Of a stretch of 64,000 nucleotides of DNA, positions 8,701 through 17,600 are shown in pieces. Origin of the DNA: Actinophytocola oryzae. Its GTDB lineage: Bacteria > Actinomycetota > Actinomycetes > Mycobacteriales > Pseudonocardiaceae. Under the pieces are notes generated by a model. That model was not told the origin of the DNA. It saw only the letters and a list, made by a program, of their open reading frames with translations, and did no database searches. The stretch spans positions 248,001 through 312,000 of the forward strand of contig NZ_SOCP01000004.1 in the NCBI RefSeq assembly GCF_004364325.1. Reading direction: 5' to 3'. The number at the start of each line of letters is the position of its first letter. Positions within the stretch are counted from its first letter, which is position 1. A program made the position numbers and the translations under genes.

Positions 8701-9776
8701 CAGAAGTCGAAGTCGTCGATGTTGTCCTTGTTGAAGTCCGTCGGCGGGCCGAGGATGACCTCGCCGTTCTTGCCGATCGTGTACTCGCCGAGCTTGCCCG
8801 CCTTGAACTTCTCGCCTTCCTTGCCGCTGATCTGCCCGGACGCGAGCGCGGCTGCGGTGTAACCGGCGAGGTAGCCGAGGTCGTTCGGGTTCCACAGCGC
8901 GAACTCGGTGACCGTGCCGTCCTTGACGAACTCACGCATCAGGTTCGGCGTGCCGAGGCCCGTCAGCTTGACCTTGCCCTTGTACGGCGAGGTGGACAGG
9001 TACCTTGCGGCGGCGGCGATGCCGACGGTCGTCGGCGCGATGATGCCCTTCAGGTCCGGGATGGACTGGAGCAGGCCCTGGGCCTCCTGGAACGACTTCT
9101 GGTCGTCGTCGTCACCGTAGGCGACCTTGACCAGTTCGAGCTTGGCGTACTCCGGCTTCTTCAGCTCGTCCTTCATGAAGTCGATCCAGGTGTTCTGGTT
9201 CGTCGCGTTCGGCGTCGCCGAGAGGATCGCGATCTTGCCCGCGCCGCCGATCTGGTCGGAGATCAGCTTCACCTGCGCGCGGCCGATGTCCTCGGAGTTG
9301 GCCTGGTTGACGAAGATCTGCCTGGCGTCGACCGCGGCGTCGGAGTCGTAGGTGACGACCGCGATGCCCTTCTTCATCGCGTCCTTGAGCGCTGGCGCGA
9401 CGGCGTTGGGGTCGTTGGCGGCGATGACGATCGCGTCCTGCTGCTGCTGTATCAGCGTGTTGATGTAGGAGACCTGCGAGGACGCGGACGCGTCCGACGG
9501 GCCGACCTCCTTGCCCTCGCCCTTCAGCTCCTTCACCGCGTCGACGCCGCCCTTGTCGACGAGCACCTCGTACGGGTTGTCGATCTCCTTGGGCAGGAAG
9601 GCGATCTTCAGGCCTTCCTTGATCTTGGCGTTGGGGTCGGCCGCGGCTCCCGTCGCGTTGCCCGTGTCGTTCCCGGCGGCCTCGTCAGACCCCTTGGTGG
9701 TCCCGCCGCAGCCGGCTACCAGTGTCAGCGCCAGGCCGGCGCTCAGTGTCCACAACAGACGGGTCGAGCGGAACAT
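8700..9776 (-). CDS. rhaS: Rhamnose ABC transporter substrate-binding lipoprotein
   Basis: Extracellular sugar-binding lipoprotein of 358 residues. The signal peptide ends in the lipobox LVAGC with Cys23 as lipidation site. The periplasmic-binding-protein type I fold follows: IAFLPKEIDNPYEVLVDKGG, then QDAIVIAANDPNAVAPALKD, VVTYDSDA and GIIAPTTVGIAAAARYL, as in rhizobial RhaS. It is preceded by a CCGAGGAGG ribosome site. Its 5' end overlaps the 3' end of the upstream permease gene by 92 bases, far more than elsewhere in the operon. It delivers rhamnose to the permease pair encoded upstream. Confidence 0.92.
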   Translation of the reverse strand: MFRSTRLLWTLSAGLALTLVAGCGGTTKGSDEAAGNDTGNATGAAADPNAKIKEGLKIAFLPKEIDNPYEVLVDKGGVDAVKELKGEGKEVGPSDASASSQVSYINTLIQQQQDAIVIAANDPNAVAPALKDAMKKGIAVVTYDSDAAVDARQIFVNQANSEDIGRAQVKLISDQIGGAGKIAILSATPNATNQNTWIDFMKDELKKPEYAKLELVKVAYGDDDDQKSFQEAQGLLQSIPDLKGIIAPTTVGIAAAARYLSTSPYKGKVKLTGLGTPNLMREFVKDGTVTEFALWNPNDLGYLAGYTAAALASGQISGKEGEKFKAGKLGEYTIGKNGEVILGPPTDFNKDNIDDFDF

Positions 9777-10716
9777 CTTTGGTCCTCCTCGGTTTGAACA
9801 CGACCGGGACGAGTACGGAGAGAATCAGTAGCAAGCCCGTGATGACGTTCTGGATCTCGTTGCTGACGTCGTCGAGGAACAGCACGTTGCGCAGCCCGGC
9901 CATGGCGAGCAGGGCCGTCGCGACGCCGAGCACGGTGCCGCGCCCGCCGAAGATCGACACCCCGCCGAGCAGCACCGCCGCCACGGCGACCAGCTCCATG
10001 CCGTTGGCGTTGTCGGCACGGGCGCTGTTGTAGCGGAGGGTGTAGATCAGCGAGGCGATCGCGGCGAGGCAGCCGGACAGCAGGTAGAGCGAGAACTTGA
10101 CGCGGTTGACCCGGATGCCCGAGAACCGCGCCGTTTCCGTGCCGAGTCCGATCGCGTACAGCGACCGGCCGATGGTGGTCATGTGCACGAGGACGGCGAT
10201 GAGGGCACCGACCACGAGCACCAGCAGCGTGGCGTAGGGCAGGAAGGAGCCGCCGATCGAGTCCGTCGCCAGTGGCCGGTAGTTCTCGGGGAACCCGGTG
10301 ATGGCGCCGTCGCCGAGCAGCACGTACGCGAGGCCCCGGTAGAGCCCCAGCGTGCCGATGGTGACGGCCAGCGACGGCAGGCCGAATCGGACGACGAGCA
10401 CCGCGTTCACCGCGCCGAGCACGATCCCCGCCACGATCACGATCGGCACGATCGTCTCGAACGACATGCCGCCGTCCCACAGCTTCCCGGTCAGCGCGGA
10501 GCAGAAACCCAGCGTCGACGCGACGGACAGGTCGATCTCGCCGGTGAGCACGATCGGCAGCAGTGCGAACGCGAGCAGCGCGACCTCGCTGTAGTCCAGC
10601 AACAGGAAGCTGATGTTGCTCGTCTCGCCGAACCCGTCGCTGAAGGAACCGGCGACGAACACGGCGACGCACAGCACGAGCAGCACGCTTTCCCAGCGCA
10701 GAAACCTACCCAGCAC
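9685..10716 (-). CDS. rhaQ: Rhamnose ABC transporter permease
   Basis: CUT2-family membrane subunit of 343 residues with about nine hydrophobic helices. Diagnostic motifs are PIVLTGEIDLSVASTLGF near the N-terminus, IGRSLYAIGLGTETARFSGI and LLGGVSIFGGRGTVLG. The start is a GTG overlapping the previous permease by 11 bases; earlier in-frame codons give an Arg/Ser-rich sequence. The C-terminus after VFKPRRTK runs on for about 30 residues inside the next gene, which is unusual and may reflect a lost stop codon or a real long overlap. Confidence 0.9.
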   Translation of the reverse strand: MLGRFLRWESVLLVLCVAVFVAGSFSDGFGETSNISFLLLDYSEVALLAFALLPIVLTGEIDLSVASTLGFCSALTGKLWDGGMSFETIVPIVIVAGIVLGAVNAVLVVRFGLPSLAVTIGTLGLYRGLAYVLLGDGAITGFPENYRPLATDSIGGSFLPYATLLVLVVGALIAVLVHMTTIGRSLYAIGLGTETARFSGIRVNRVKFSLYLLSGCLAAIASLIYTLRYNSARADNANGMELVAVAAVLLGGVSIFGGRGTVLGVATALLAMAGLRNVLFLDDVSNEIQNVITGLLLILSVLVPVVFKPRRTKDVPLDPSVVDTERRPGADTGSRLRRDHQGV

Positions 10717-11719
10717 GGCGCACCGCCCTCTCGGCCCGTAGTCGCGTGGCCAGCCGGACCATGAACGCCCGGTCGAGCGAGATGGCCACGAGCAGTGCCG
10801 CGCCGTCGACGGCCCGCTGCCAGAACGCCGGCACACCGAGGATCGGCAGCGCACTGGTCACCGTGGTCAGCAGCAACGCGCCGAGCGCCGCCCCGAGGAC
10901 CGTCCCGCTGCCGCCGAAGATCGCCACGCCGCCGACGACGACCGCCGCGACCACGGCCAGCTCCCGGCCGGTACCGACGGACGCGTTGATGGTGCCGAAG
11001 TAGGCGGCGTGCATGACGCCGCCGAGCCCGACGAGCCCGCCGGAGATCACGAACGCGCCGAACACCCGTCGCCCGGTGGGGATGCCCGCGAGCCGCGCGG
11101 CGTCCGGGTTCGACCCGATCGCGTACAGCTCGCGCCCGGCCCGGAAGTTGTGCAGCCCGTACGCGGCGACGGCCAGCACGACCAGCGCGATCAGCGTCAG
11201 GTGGGGAATCCCCAGTATCGAGCCGGAGCCGAGGCTCAGGAAGCCCTGCGGCATCTGGTAGGCGTTGATCTGTGTGGTGTCGGTGCCGGACGCCCACGCG
11301 TAGTCGATGCCGCGGTACACGTACAACGTCCCGAGGGTCACCACGAGCGCGGGCACCTTCGCGATGGCGACCAGCGCCCCGTTGATGGCCCCGCACACGG
11401 CCCCGAGCGCGATTCCCGCCAGCACGACCACGATGACCGGCAGGTCCTTGTCCACGAGGAAGAGCTGCCCGGACAGGTATGCGGTCAGCCCCATGACGGA
11501 CCCGACCGACAGGTCGATGTTCCTGGTGATCACGAGCAGTGCCTGCCCGATCGCCAGCAGCGCGATGATCGAGGCGTTGAGGAACAGGTCGTGGATGCCC
11601 TGCCCGGACAGGAAGGTCGGGCTCGTGATGGTCGTCGCGGCCACGACCGCGACGAACGCGACGACGATGCCCAGCTCGCGCCCGGCGAACGAGGACGCCC
11701 TCGCGGAGACCCTGGTCAC
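10706..11719 (-). CDS. rhaP: Rhamnose ABC transporter permease
   Basis: Second membrane subunit (337 residues) of the same importer. It has LLVITRNIDLSVGSVMGL, AGRELYAIGSNPDAARLAGI and VVVGGVAIFGGSGTVLGAAL, the three family blocks. It starts at the GTG embedded in the GTGA overlap with the ATPase gene; the long open frame upstream of it is a shadow of the ATPase. It forms a heterodimer channel with the following permease in this transporter family. The cytoplasmic side contacts the dual-domain ATPase. Confidence 0.91.
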   Translation of the reverse strand: MTRVSARASSFAGRELGIVVAFVAVVAATTITSPTFLSGQGIHDLFLNASIIALLAIGQALLVITRNIDLSVGSVMGLTAYLSGQLFLVDKDLPVIVVVLAGIALGAVCGAINGALVAIAKVPALVVTLGTLYVYRGIDYAWASGTDTTQINAYQMPQGFLSLGSGSILGIPHLTLIALVVLAVAAYGLHNFRAGRELYAIGSNPDAARLAGIPTGRRVFGAFVISGGLVGLGGVMHAAYFGTINASVGTGRELAVVAAVVVGGVAIFGGSGTVLGAALGALLLTTVTSALPILGVPAFWQRAVDGAALLVAISLDRAFMVRLATRLRAERAVRRAG

Positions 11720-13218
11720 CCCACACCTCCCGTCGCCGCCTGGAGAACCGTCTCCTCCGTGGCCTCCTCCTTGGTCAGCTCGGCCGTCAGCCTGCCCTCG
11801 TGCATCACCAGCACCCGGTCGGCCATCCCCAGCACCTCCGACAGCTCGGAGGAGATCATCAGCACCGCGATGCCCTGCGCGGCAAGCTCGGACAGCAGCG
11901 CGTGCACCTCCACCTTCGCGCCGATGTCGATGCCACGGGTCGGCTCGTCCACGATCAGCACCACCGGCTCGGTGGCGAGCCACTTGCCCAGCACCACTTT
12001 CTGCTGGTTCCCGCCCGACAGCGTGGCCACCGGGTCGGCGAGCCGCCGCCGCTTCACACCGAGGCGGTCGGCCCACCGGCCCGCCAGCGCACGCTCCCGC
12101 GACCGGGACACCAGACCCCACCGCGCCACCGCCCCCAACCGCGGCAGCGTTGCGTTGCGCTCGATCGACAGGTCCAGGATCAACCCCTGCTCACGCCGGT
12201 CCTCCGGCACCATGGCCACGCCTGCCGCGATGGCCGCACGCGGATTCCCGCCAGGAAGCCGTTTCCCGCCGACGGTGACGATGCCCGCGTCCAGCGAGTC
12301 GACGCCGAAGATCGCCCGCGCCACCTCGGACCGGCCGGAGCCGACCAGCCCGGCGAGCCCCACGATCTCCCCGCGCCGCACCGAGAACGACACGTCGTTG
12401 AACACGCCCGCACGACGCAGCCCGGTCACCACGAGCGCCTCGTCGCCTGCCTCGTGGTCGCGCGACGGGTACAGCTGCTCGACCGACCGGCCGACCATGC
12501 TTCGCACCAGCTCGTCCCTGGTGATCGACTCCATCGCCGACGACGTCACCAGCGAGCCGTCCCGCAACACCGTGACGCGCTGGCAGATCTCGTACATCTC
12601 CTCGAGCCGGTGGGAGATGAACAGCAGCGCCGCGCCGCCGTCGGCGAGCCGCCGCGCCACCCGGAACAGCCGCTCGGCCTCCACAGTGGACAGTGTGGCG
12701 GTCGGCTCGTCCATCACGATGATCCGCGCCTGCGCCGACAGGGCCTTGCCGATCTCGATGATCTGCTGGTCCGCGATCGACAGCCCGCGCGTGACGCGGC
12801 CGGGGTCGATGGGCACGCCGAGCGAGGAGAACAGCTCGGCGGCGCGCTCGTTCATCGAGGCGCGGTCGATGCGGCGGAAGGACCGCAGTGGCTGGCGGCC
12901 CATGAACACGTTCTCCGCGACCGTGAGGTCGGGGAACTGCGTCGGCTCCTGGTGGATGACCGCGATGCCGTGCTGTCGCGCGTCCCTCGGGCCGCCGAAG
13001 TCGACGGGCTCGCCGTCGACCAGCACGACGCCCGTGTCGGGCCGGTGCTCGCCGCCGATCACGCGCACCACGGTCGACTTGCCCGCGCCGTTCTCGCCGG
13101 CCAGCCCGTGGACCTCACCGGCGTGCAGCTCGAGGGAGACGCCCCGCAGCGCGTGGACCGCGGCGAAGGACTTGTGCACGTCCCTGAGTTCGAGCAGCGG
13201 GGGCACCGATGCCGTCAC
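11716..13218 (-). CDS. rhaT: Rhamnose ABC transporter ATP-binding protein (two NBDs)
   Basis: Energy-coupling subunit of 500 residues with two fused nucleotide-binding domains, typical of ribose/rhamnose importers. The first domain has Walker A GENGAGKST near residue 40, signature LSIADQQIIEI and Walker B IIVMDEPTATLS. The second has the degenerate Walker A GLVGSGRSE, signature LSGGNQQKVVLGKWL and Walker B VVLIVDEPTRGID. It is the first gene of the eight-gene rhamnose operon, beginning at a GTG 24 bases from a LacI-type operator. The gene name follows the rhizobial rhaSTPQ nomenclature. Confidence 0.93.
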   Translation of the reverse strand: MTASVPPLLELRDVHKSFAAVHALRGVSLELHAGEVHGLAGENGAGKSTVVRVIGGEHRPDTGVVLVDGEPVDFGGPRDARQHGIAVIHQEPTQFPDLTVAENVFMGRQPLRSFRRIDRASMNERAAELFSSLGVPIDPGRVTRGLSIADQQIIEIGKALSAQARIIVMDEPTATLSTVEAERLFRVARRLADGGAALLFISHRLEEMYEICQRVTVLRDGSLVTSSAMESITRDELVRSMVGRSVEQLYPSRDHEAGDEALVVTGLRRAGVFNDVSFSVRRGEIVGLAGLVGSGRSEVARAIFGVDSLDAGIVTVGGKRLPGGNPRAAIAAGVAMVPEDRREQGLILDLSIERNATLPRLGAVARWGLVSRSRERALAGRWADRLGVKRRRLADPVATLSGGNQQKVVLGKWLATEPVVLIVDEPTRGIDIGAKVEVHALLSELAAQGIAVLMISSELSEVLGMADRVLVMHEGRLTAELTKEEATEETVLQAATGGVG

Positions 13219-13241
13219 GAGCGCTCACCGCCTGCACGTCA

Positions 13242-13253
13242 TGAAACGTTTCA
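13242..13253. promoter_or_regulatory. LacI-family operator upstream of the rhamnose operon
   Basis: TGAAACGTTTCA is a perfect 12-base palindrome of the classic LacI/GalR-family form. It lies 24 bases before the first gene of the rhamnose operon, also within reach of the divergent P450. No LacI-family gene is in the window, so the repressor is encoded elsewhere. Confidence 0.8.
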
Positions 13254-13277
13254 GACAACGTAGCCGAGCCCCCGAGT

Positions 13278-14399
13278 GTGAGTCAAGCCACGCACTTAGG
13301 CTTCGGTTTCGTGACCACCACGATCGCCGAGCTGTCGGCCGACCCGCACCCGGTCCTGGCGCGGTTGCGTGCCGAGGCGCCCCTCTCCTGGGTGCCGGTG
13401 CTCGACGGCTGGCTGGTGACGGACCACGCGCTCGCCCAGCGCGTCATGCGGGACGCGGCCACCTACACCGTGGACGACCCCCGGTTCTCCACGGCGACGG
13501 TCGTGGGACCGAGCATGCTCTCGCTCGACGGCGCCGAGCACGCGAGGCACCGGGAACCGTACGTGCCGCCGTTCCGGCCGGGGCCGGTGCGCGACCACTT
13601 CGCGGGCTTCGTCACCGCGGCCGTGGCGAGGCTGCTCGACGGCCTCGCCCCGGCGGCCCACGCCGAGCTGCGTGCGGACTTCGCGGGGCCGCTCGCCGTC
13701 GAGGTGATGGCCGACGCGCTCGGCCTGACCGGCGTCGACCCGGCGACCGTCCGCTCCTGGTACGCGGCACTCGTCGAGTCCGTGTCCGAGGTGACCTCCG
13801 GCCGATCGCCCACGGCGGCCGGTGCCGCGGCGATGGCCGAGCTGCGCGCCAGGATCCCGCTCGGCGTCGAGGGGCTCACGACCGAGGAGATGGTTGCCAA
13901 CGCGGCCGTCCTCATGTTCGGCGGCATCGACACCACCGAGAGCATGGTCGCGAACCTGGTGCTGCACCTGCTGACGCACCCGGGCGTGCTCGCCGAGGTC
14001 CGTGCCGACCGCGCACTGGTGGCCGACGCGATCGAGGAGTCGCTGCGGCTGGAGCCCGCGGCCTCGGTGGTCGACCGGTACGCCACCCGGGACGTGACCG
14101 TCGGCGACGCGCACGTCAGGGCGGGTGACCTGGTCCGCGTGTCCATCGCGGGCGCGAACCGCGACCCGGCCGTGTTCACCGACCCGGACACCTTCGACCT
14201 GCGCAGGCCCAACGCCAGGGCCAACCTGTCGTTCGCGCTCGGCCCGCACTTCTGCCTCGGCGCCCGGCTGGCCCGCGCGGAGGCGGAGATCGCCGTCGAC
14301 GGACTGCTCGACCGGTTCCCCGCGCTGCGGCTGGACCGGCCGGTTACGCCCGAGGGCCTCGTGTTCCGCAAGCCGCCGGAGCTACCCGTCAGCTGGTGA
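13278..14399 (+). CDS. Cytochrome P450
   Basis: Soluble haem monooxygenase of 373 residues (362 if the GTG at 13311 is used). The oxygen-binding I-helix reads MFGGIDTTES, the K-helix ExxR is EESLRLEP, and the haem loop is FALGPHFCLGARLARAE with the axial Cys. It is short for a P450 but all core elements are present, as in many actinobacterial enzymes. Both GTG starts lack a strong ribosome site; the later one gives the more usual MTTTIAELSADPHPVLARLR. No ferredoxin gene is adjacent, so redox partners are elsewhere. The substrate is unknown; divergence from the rhamnose operon need not imply a shared pathway. Confidence 0.93.
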   Translation: MSQATHLGFGFVTTTIAELSADPHPVLARLRAEAPLSWVPVLDGWLVTDHALAQRVMRDAATYTVDDPRFSTATVVGPSMLSLDGAEHARHREPYVPPFRPGPVRDHFAGFVTAAVARLLDGLAPAAHAELRADFAGPLAVEVMADALGLTGVDPATVRSWYAALVESVSEVTSGRSPTAAGAAAMAELRARIPLGVEGLTTEEMVANAAVLMFGGIDTTESMVANLVLHLLTHPGVLAEVRADRALVADAIEESLRLEPAASVVDRYATRDVTVGDAHVRAGDLVRVSIAGANRDPAVFTDPDTFDLRRPNARANLSFALGPHFCLGARLARAEAEIAVDGLLDRFPALRLDRPVTPEGLVFRKPPELPVSW

Positions 14400-14402
14400 A
14401 CA

Positions 14403-14451
14403 ATGCGGCCCCGACACGAAGGACGGGGTTGCCTTCGCATCGGGGCCGCAT
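14403..14451. terminator. Hairpin after the P450 gene
   Basis: ATGCGGCCCCGA pairs perfectly with TCGGGGCCGCAT, and CGAAGG/CCTTCG form an inner stem, giving a long hairpin starting 3 bases after the P450 stop. There is no T-tract, as is common for terminators in high-GC actinomycetes. Confidence 0.75.
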
Positions 14452-14626
14452 CCTGATCTCGGTGCCCGGGCGGCGGCCCCGCACCGAGACGTGGGGTGGA
14501 CGCGGCCGATCGGCCCCTTCGGTGGCCGCGTCACACGGTTTCCTCCCCACCCCGCTGAGCAAGGTTTACGGTGGTGCGACGTTGTTCGACAGCGTCAACG
14601 CGCCCGGACAAAGGTGGGGGAGCGCC

Positions 14627-17600
14627 ATGCCGCGGCCACAGCGACCGGTCGACCCGGCGGACGGTGCGGTCCAGGAGTTCGCGGTCGCACTGCGTGAGCT
14701 GCGTGCGCGTGCGGGCGGGCCGACCTACCGCTCACTGGCCGAGCGCACCGGGCTGTCCGTGTCGACGCTCGCCGACGCGGCGGGCGGACGGCGGCTGCCG
14801 ACGTTCGCGGTCGCGGTGGCCTACGCCGTGGCGTGCGGCGGCGACGAACACGAGTGGGCCGCGCGCTGGCGGACCGTCGCCGAGGGGGAGGCAACCCCGG
14901 ACCGGGCGCCCTACCGGGGCATGGCCGGCTTCCGCGGGCAGGACGCCGACCTGTTCTTCGGGCGCGAGCACCTCGTGGCCGAGCTGGCCGGGCGGGTGCG
15001 CGAGCATCCCGTGACGGTGGTGCTCGGCGCCTCGGGTGCCGGGAAGTCCTCGCTGCTCGCGGCCGGTCTCGCACCCGCGCTGAAGTCCGTGCGGCCGGTC
15101 ATCGTGACCCCGGCCGACTCGCTCCCGGCCAAGGCGAAGGTGCTGGTCGTCGACCAGTTCGAGGAGCTTTTCACCCAGCACGGCGACGCCGAGCGGGACC
15201 GGTACCTCGACGCCCTGCTCGCGCGGCGGGACACGCACGTCGTGCTGGCCGTCCGCGCCGACTACTACGGTCGCTGCGCCGAGCACCCCGGCCTCGCCGA
15301 GGCGTTGCGCGCCAACCAGGTGCTGGTCGGGCCGATGAGCGAGGACGAGCTGCGGGACGCGCTGACCCGCCCGGCGGCCGCCGTCGGCCTGTCCGTGGAG
15401 CGGGCACTGGTCGCGACCGTGCTGCAGGAGGCCAGGGGACGGGCCGGGGTGCTGCCGCTGCTGTCCCACGCCATGTTGGAGACGTGGCGCAGGCGGCGGG
15501 GGACCGTGCTCACGCTCGCCTGCTTCGAGGCGGCGGGCGGCATCGACGGCGCCGTGGTGCGGACCGCCGAGGACGCGTACGCCGCGCTCGACCCGGCGCA
15601 GCGGGAGCTGGCCCCCGAGCTGCTGCTGCGCATGCTGTCGATCGACGAGTCAGTGACCCGCAGGCGCGTCGACCTCGCCGACGTGCGCAGCGTCGACCCC
15701 GGCGCCGGGGTGGTGATCGACCGGCTCGCCGACGCGCGGCTGGTCACGGTGGACGGCGGCACGGTCGAGCTGGCCCACGACGCGATGCTCACGGCCTGGC
15801 CGCGCCTGCGGTCGTGGATCGACGACCACCGCGACGCCGTCCGCGCGCACCGCAAGATCAGCGAGGCGGCCAGGATCTGGGTGGAGAGCGAGCGGGACCC
15901 GTCCGCGCTCGCGTCCGGCGGCAGGCTCGCCCTGATGAAGGCGCACACCTCGGTGCTGTCCGGGGTGCTGCGGCTGAGCCAGGTGGAGAAGGACTTCCTG
16001 CGGCACAGCGACGCGCAGGCGTGGCAGGCCGCCCGCGCGGCCAGGCGGCGGACCGTGCGGCAGCGGGTGCTCGTGGCGTCCTCGGTGGTCGCCGTGGTCG
16101 TGGCGGCCCTGTTCGCGGCGGTGGCCGACGAGGCGCGGACCGACGCCGACGCCGCCCGCGACACCGCCCTGTCCCAGCGGATCGCCGCGACCGTCCAGAG
16201 CCTGCGGCTGACCGACCCGGCGCTCGCGGCCCAGCTGGCCGTCGTCGGCTACCGGACGGCGTCGACGAGCGACACGCGCTCGACGCTGCTGGAGACGTCG
16301 TCCGACCCGGTGCCCGCCAGGTACCTCGGCGCGGCCTCGACCGCGCTGGCGGCCTCGCCCCACGGCGGCCCGATCGCCGTGAGCGACGCGACCAACGGCT
16401 CGGTCACCCTGTTCACCCAGTCCCGGCACGGCCTGACCCGCGCCGGGGCGATCACGTCGATGCCCGCGGGCATCGACCGGTCCGTGTCCTCGGCACCCAA
16501 GGTGTACGCGCTCGCGCTCTCGCCGAACGACGAGCTGCTGGCGGTCGGCGACAGCACGTCGACGGTGACCCTGTGGGACGTGTCCGACCCGCGCCACCCG
16601 GCCCGGCTCGGCTCGGTCGGCGGCGCGGGCCCCGTCGAGCGCGTGGCCATCGACCCGACCGGTGCCGAGCTGGCCGTGGCCGGCGCGGACCGGGTCAAGC
16701 GCTGGGCGGTCGAGGATCCACGCGTGCCACGCGAGCTGCCGAGCGTGCGGTCCCCGGCGCGGGTCCGCTCGCTGGAGTACTCACCGCTGGGCGGCCAGCT
16801 GGCGTTCGGCACCGACCGGGGCACGGCGCACGTGTGGTCGCTCGCGGGCACGCCCGTCGAGCTGGCCGCGCTGGCGACCCGCGACCGGCCGGCGCCGATG
16901 GTGTCGTACGCGCCGGACGGCCAGCTGCTGGTGCGGCCGGAGAACGAGGACACGGTCCGGCTGTGGGACGTCTCGTCGGCCCCGCCCCGGCCGGGGAAGC
17001 CGCTGTCGGGGCTGGGGGGTGTGCGGATCACGACCGCCGCGTTCAGCCCGGACGGCCGTCACCTCGTCGCGAGCGGCGCGGACTCGACGGTGTACGTGCT
17101 GGACACCGGGACGTGGACGGTCGTGCGGACGCTGCCGCACCCGGACATCGTCACGCGGGCGGTGTTCACCTCGAACGGCGGCGCGATCGTCACCACCGCG
17201 ACGGACGGCGCACTGCGCTGGTGGAGCCTGCGCGACGCGGTCCCGACACGGGCACCCGCACAGATCGGCGACCTCCACTACAGCGCCGACGGCACGCGCC
17301 TCGCGGTCTTCGCGGAGGGCGAGGTCGCGTTGTGGGACAGGGGACTCCCACAGCTCACGCGGCTCGCGGGCGCGTTCAGCGGCGCGGGTGACCTCTCCGG
17401 CGACGGCCAACTGCTCGCGGCGGGCACCGCCGACGGCGACGTGTTGCTCTACGACCTCACCGACCCGGTGCACCCGCGCCTGGTCGACTCGCTCGGTGTC
17501 GTCGGCAGGAAGGTCGACGCGGTGGCGTTCGACGAGGACGGCACGAGACTCGCCGCGGGCGGCGAGGACGCGGCGGTCCGCGTGTGGGACCTCGCCTCCC

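Noticed and set aside
11009..14128. Very long plus-strand frame of over 1000 codons opposite the rhamnose ABC ATPase
   Set aside because: Low-complexity shadow of the ABC genes running out of frame into the P450 gene.
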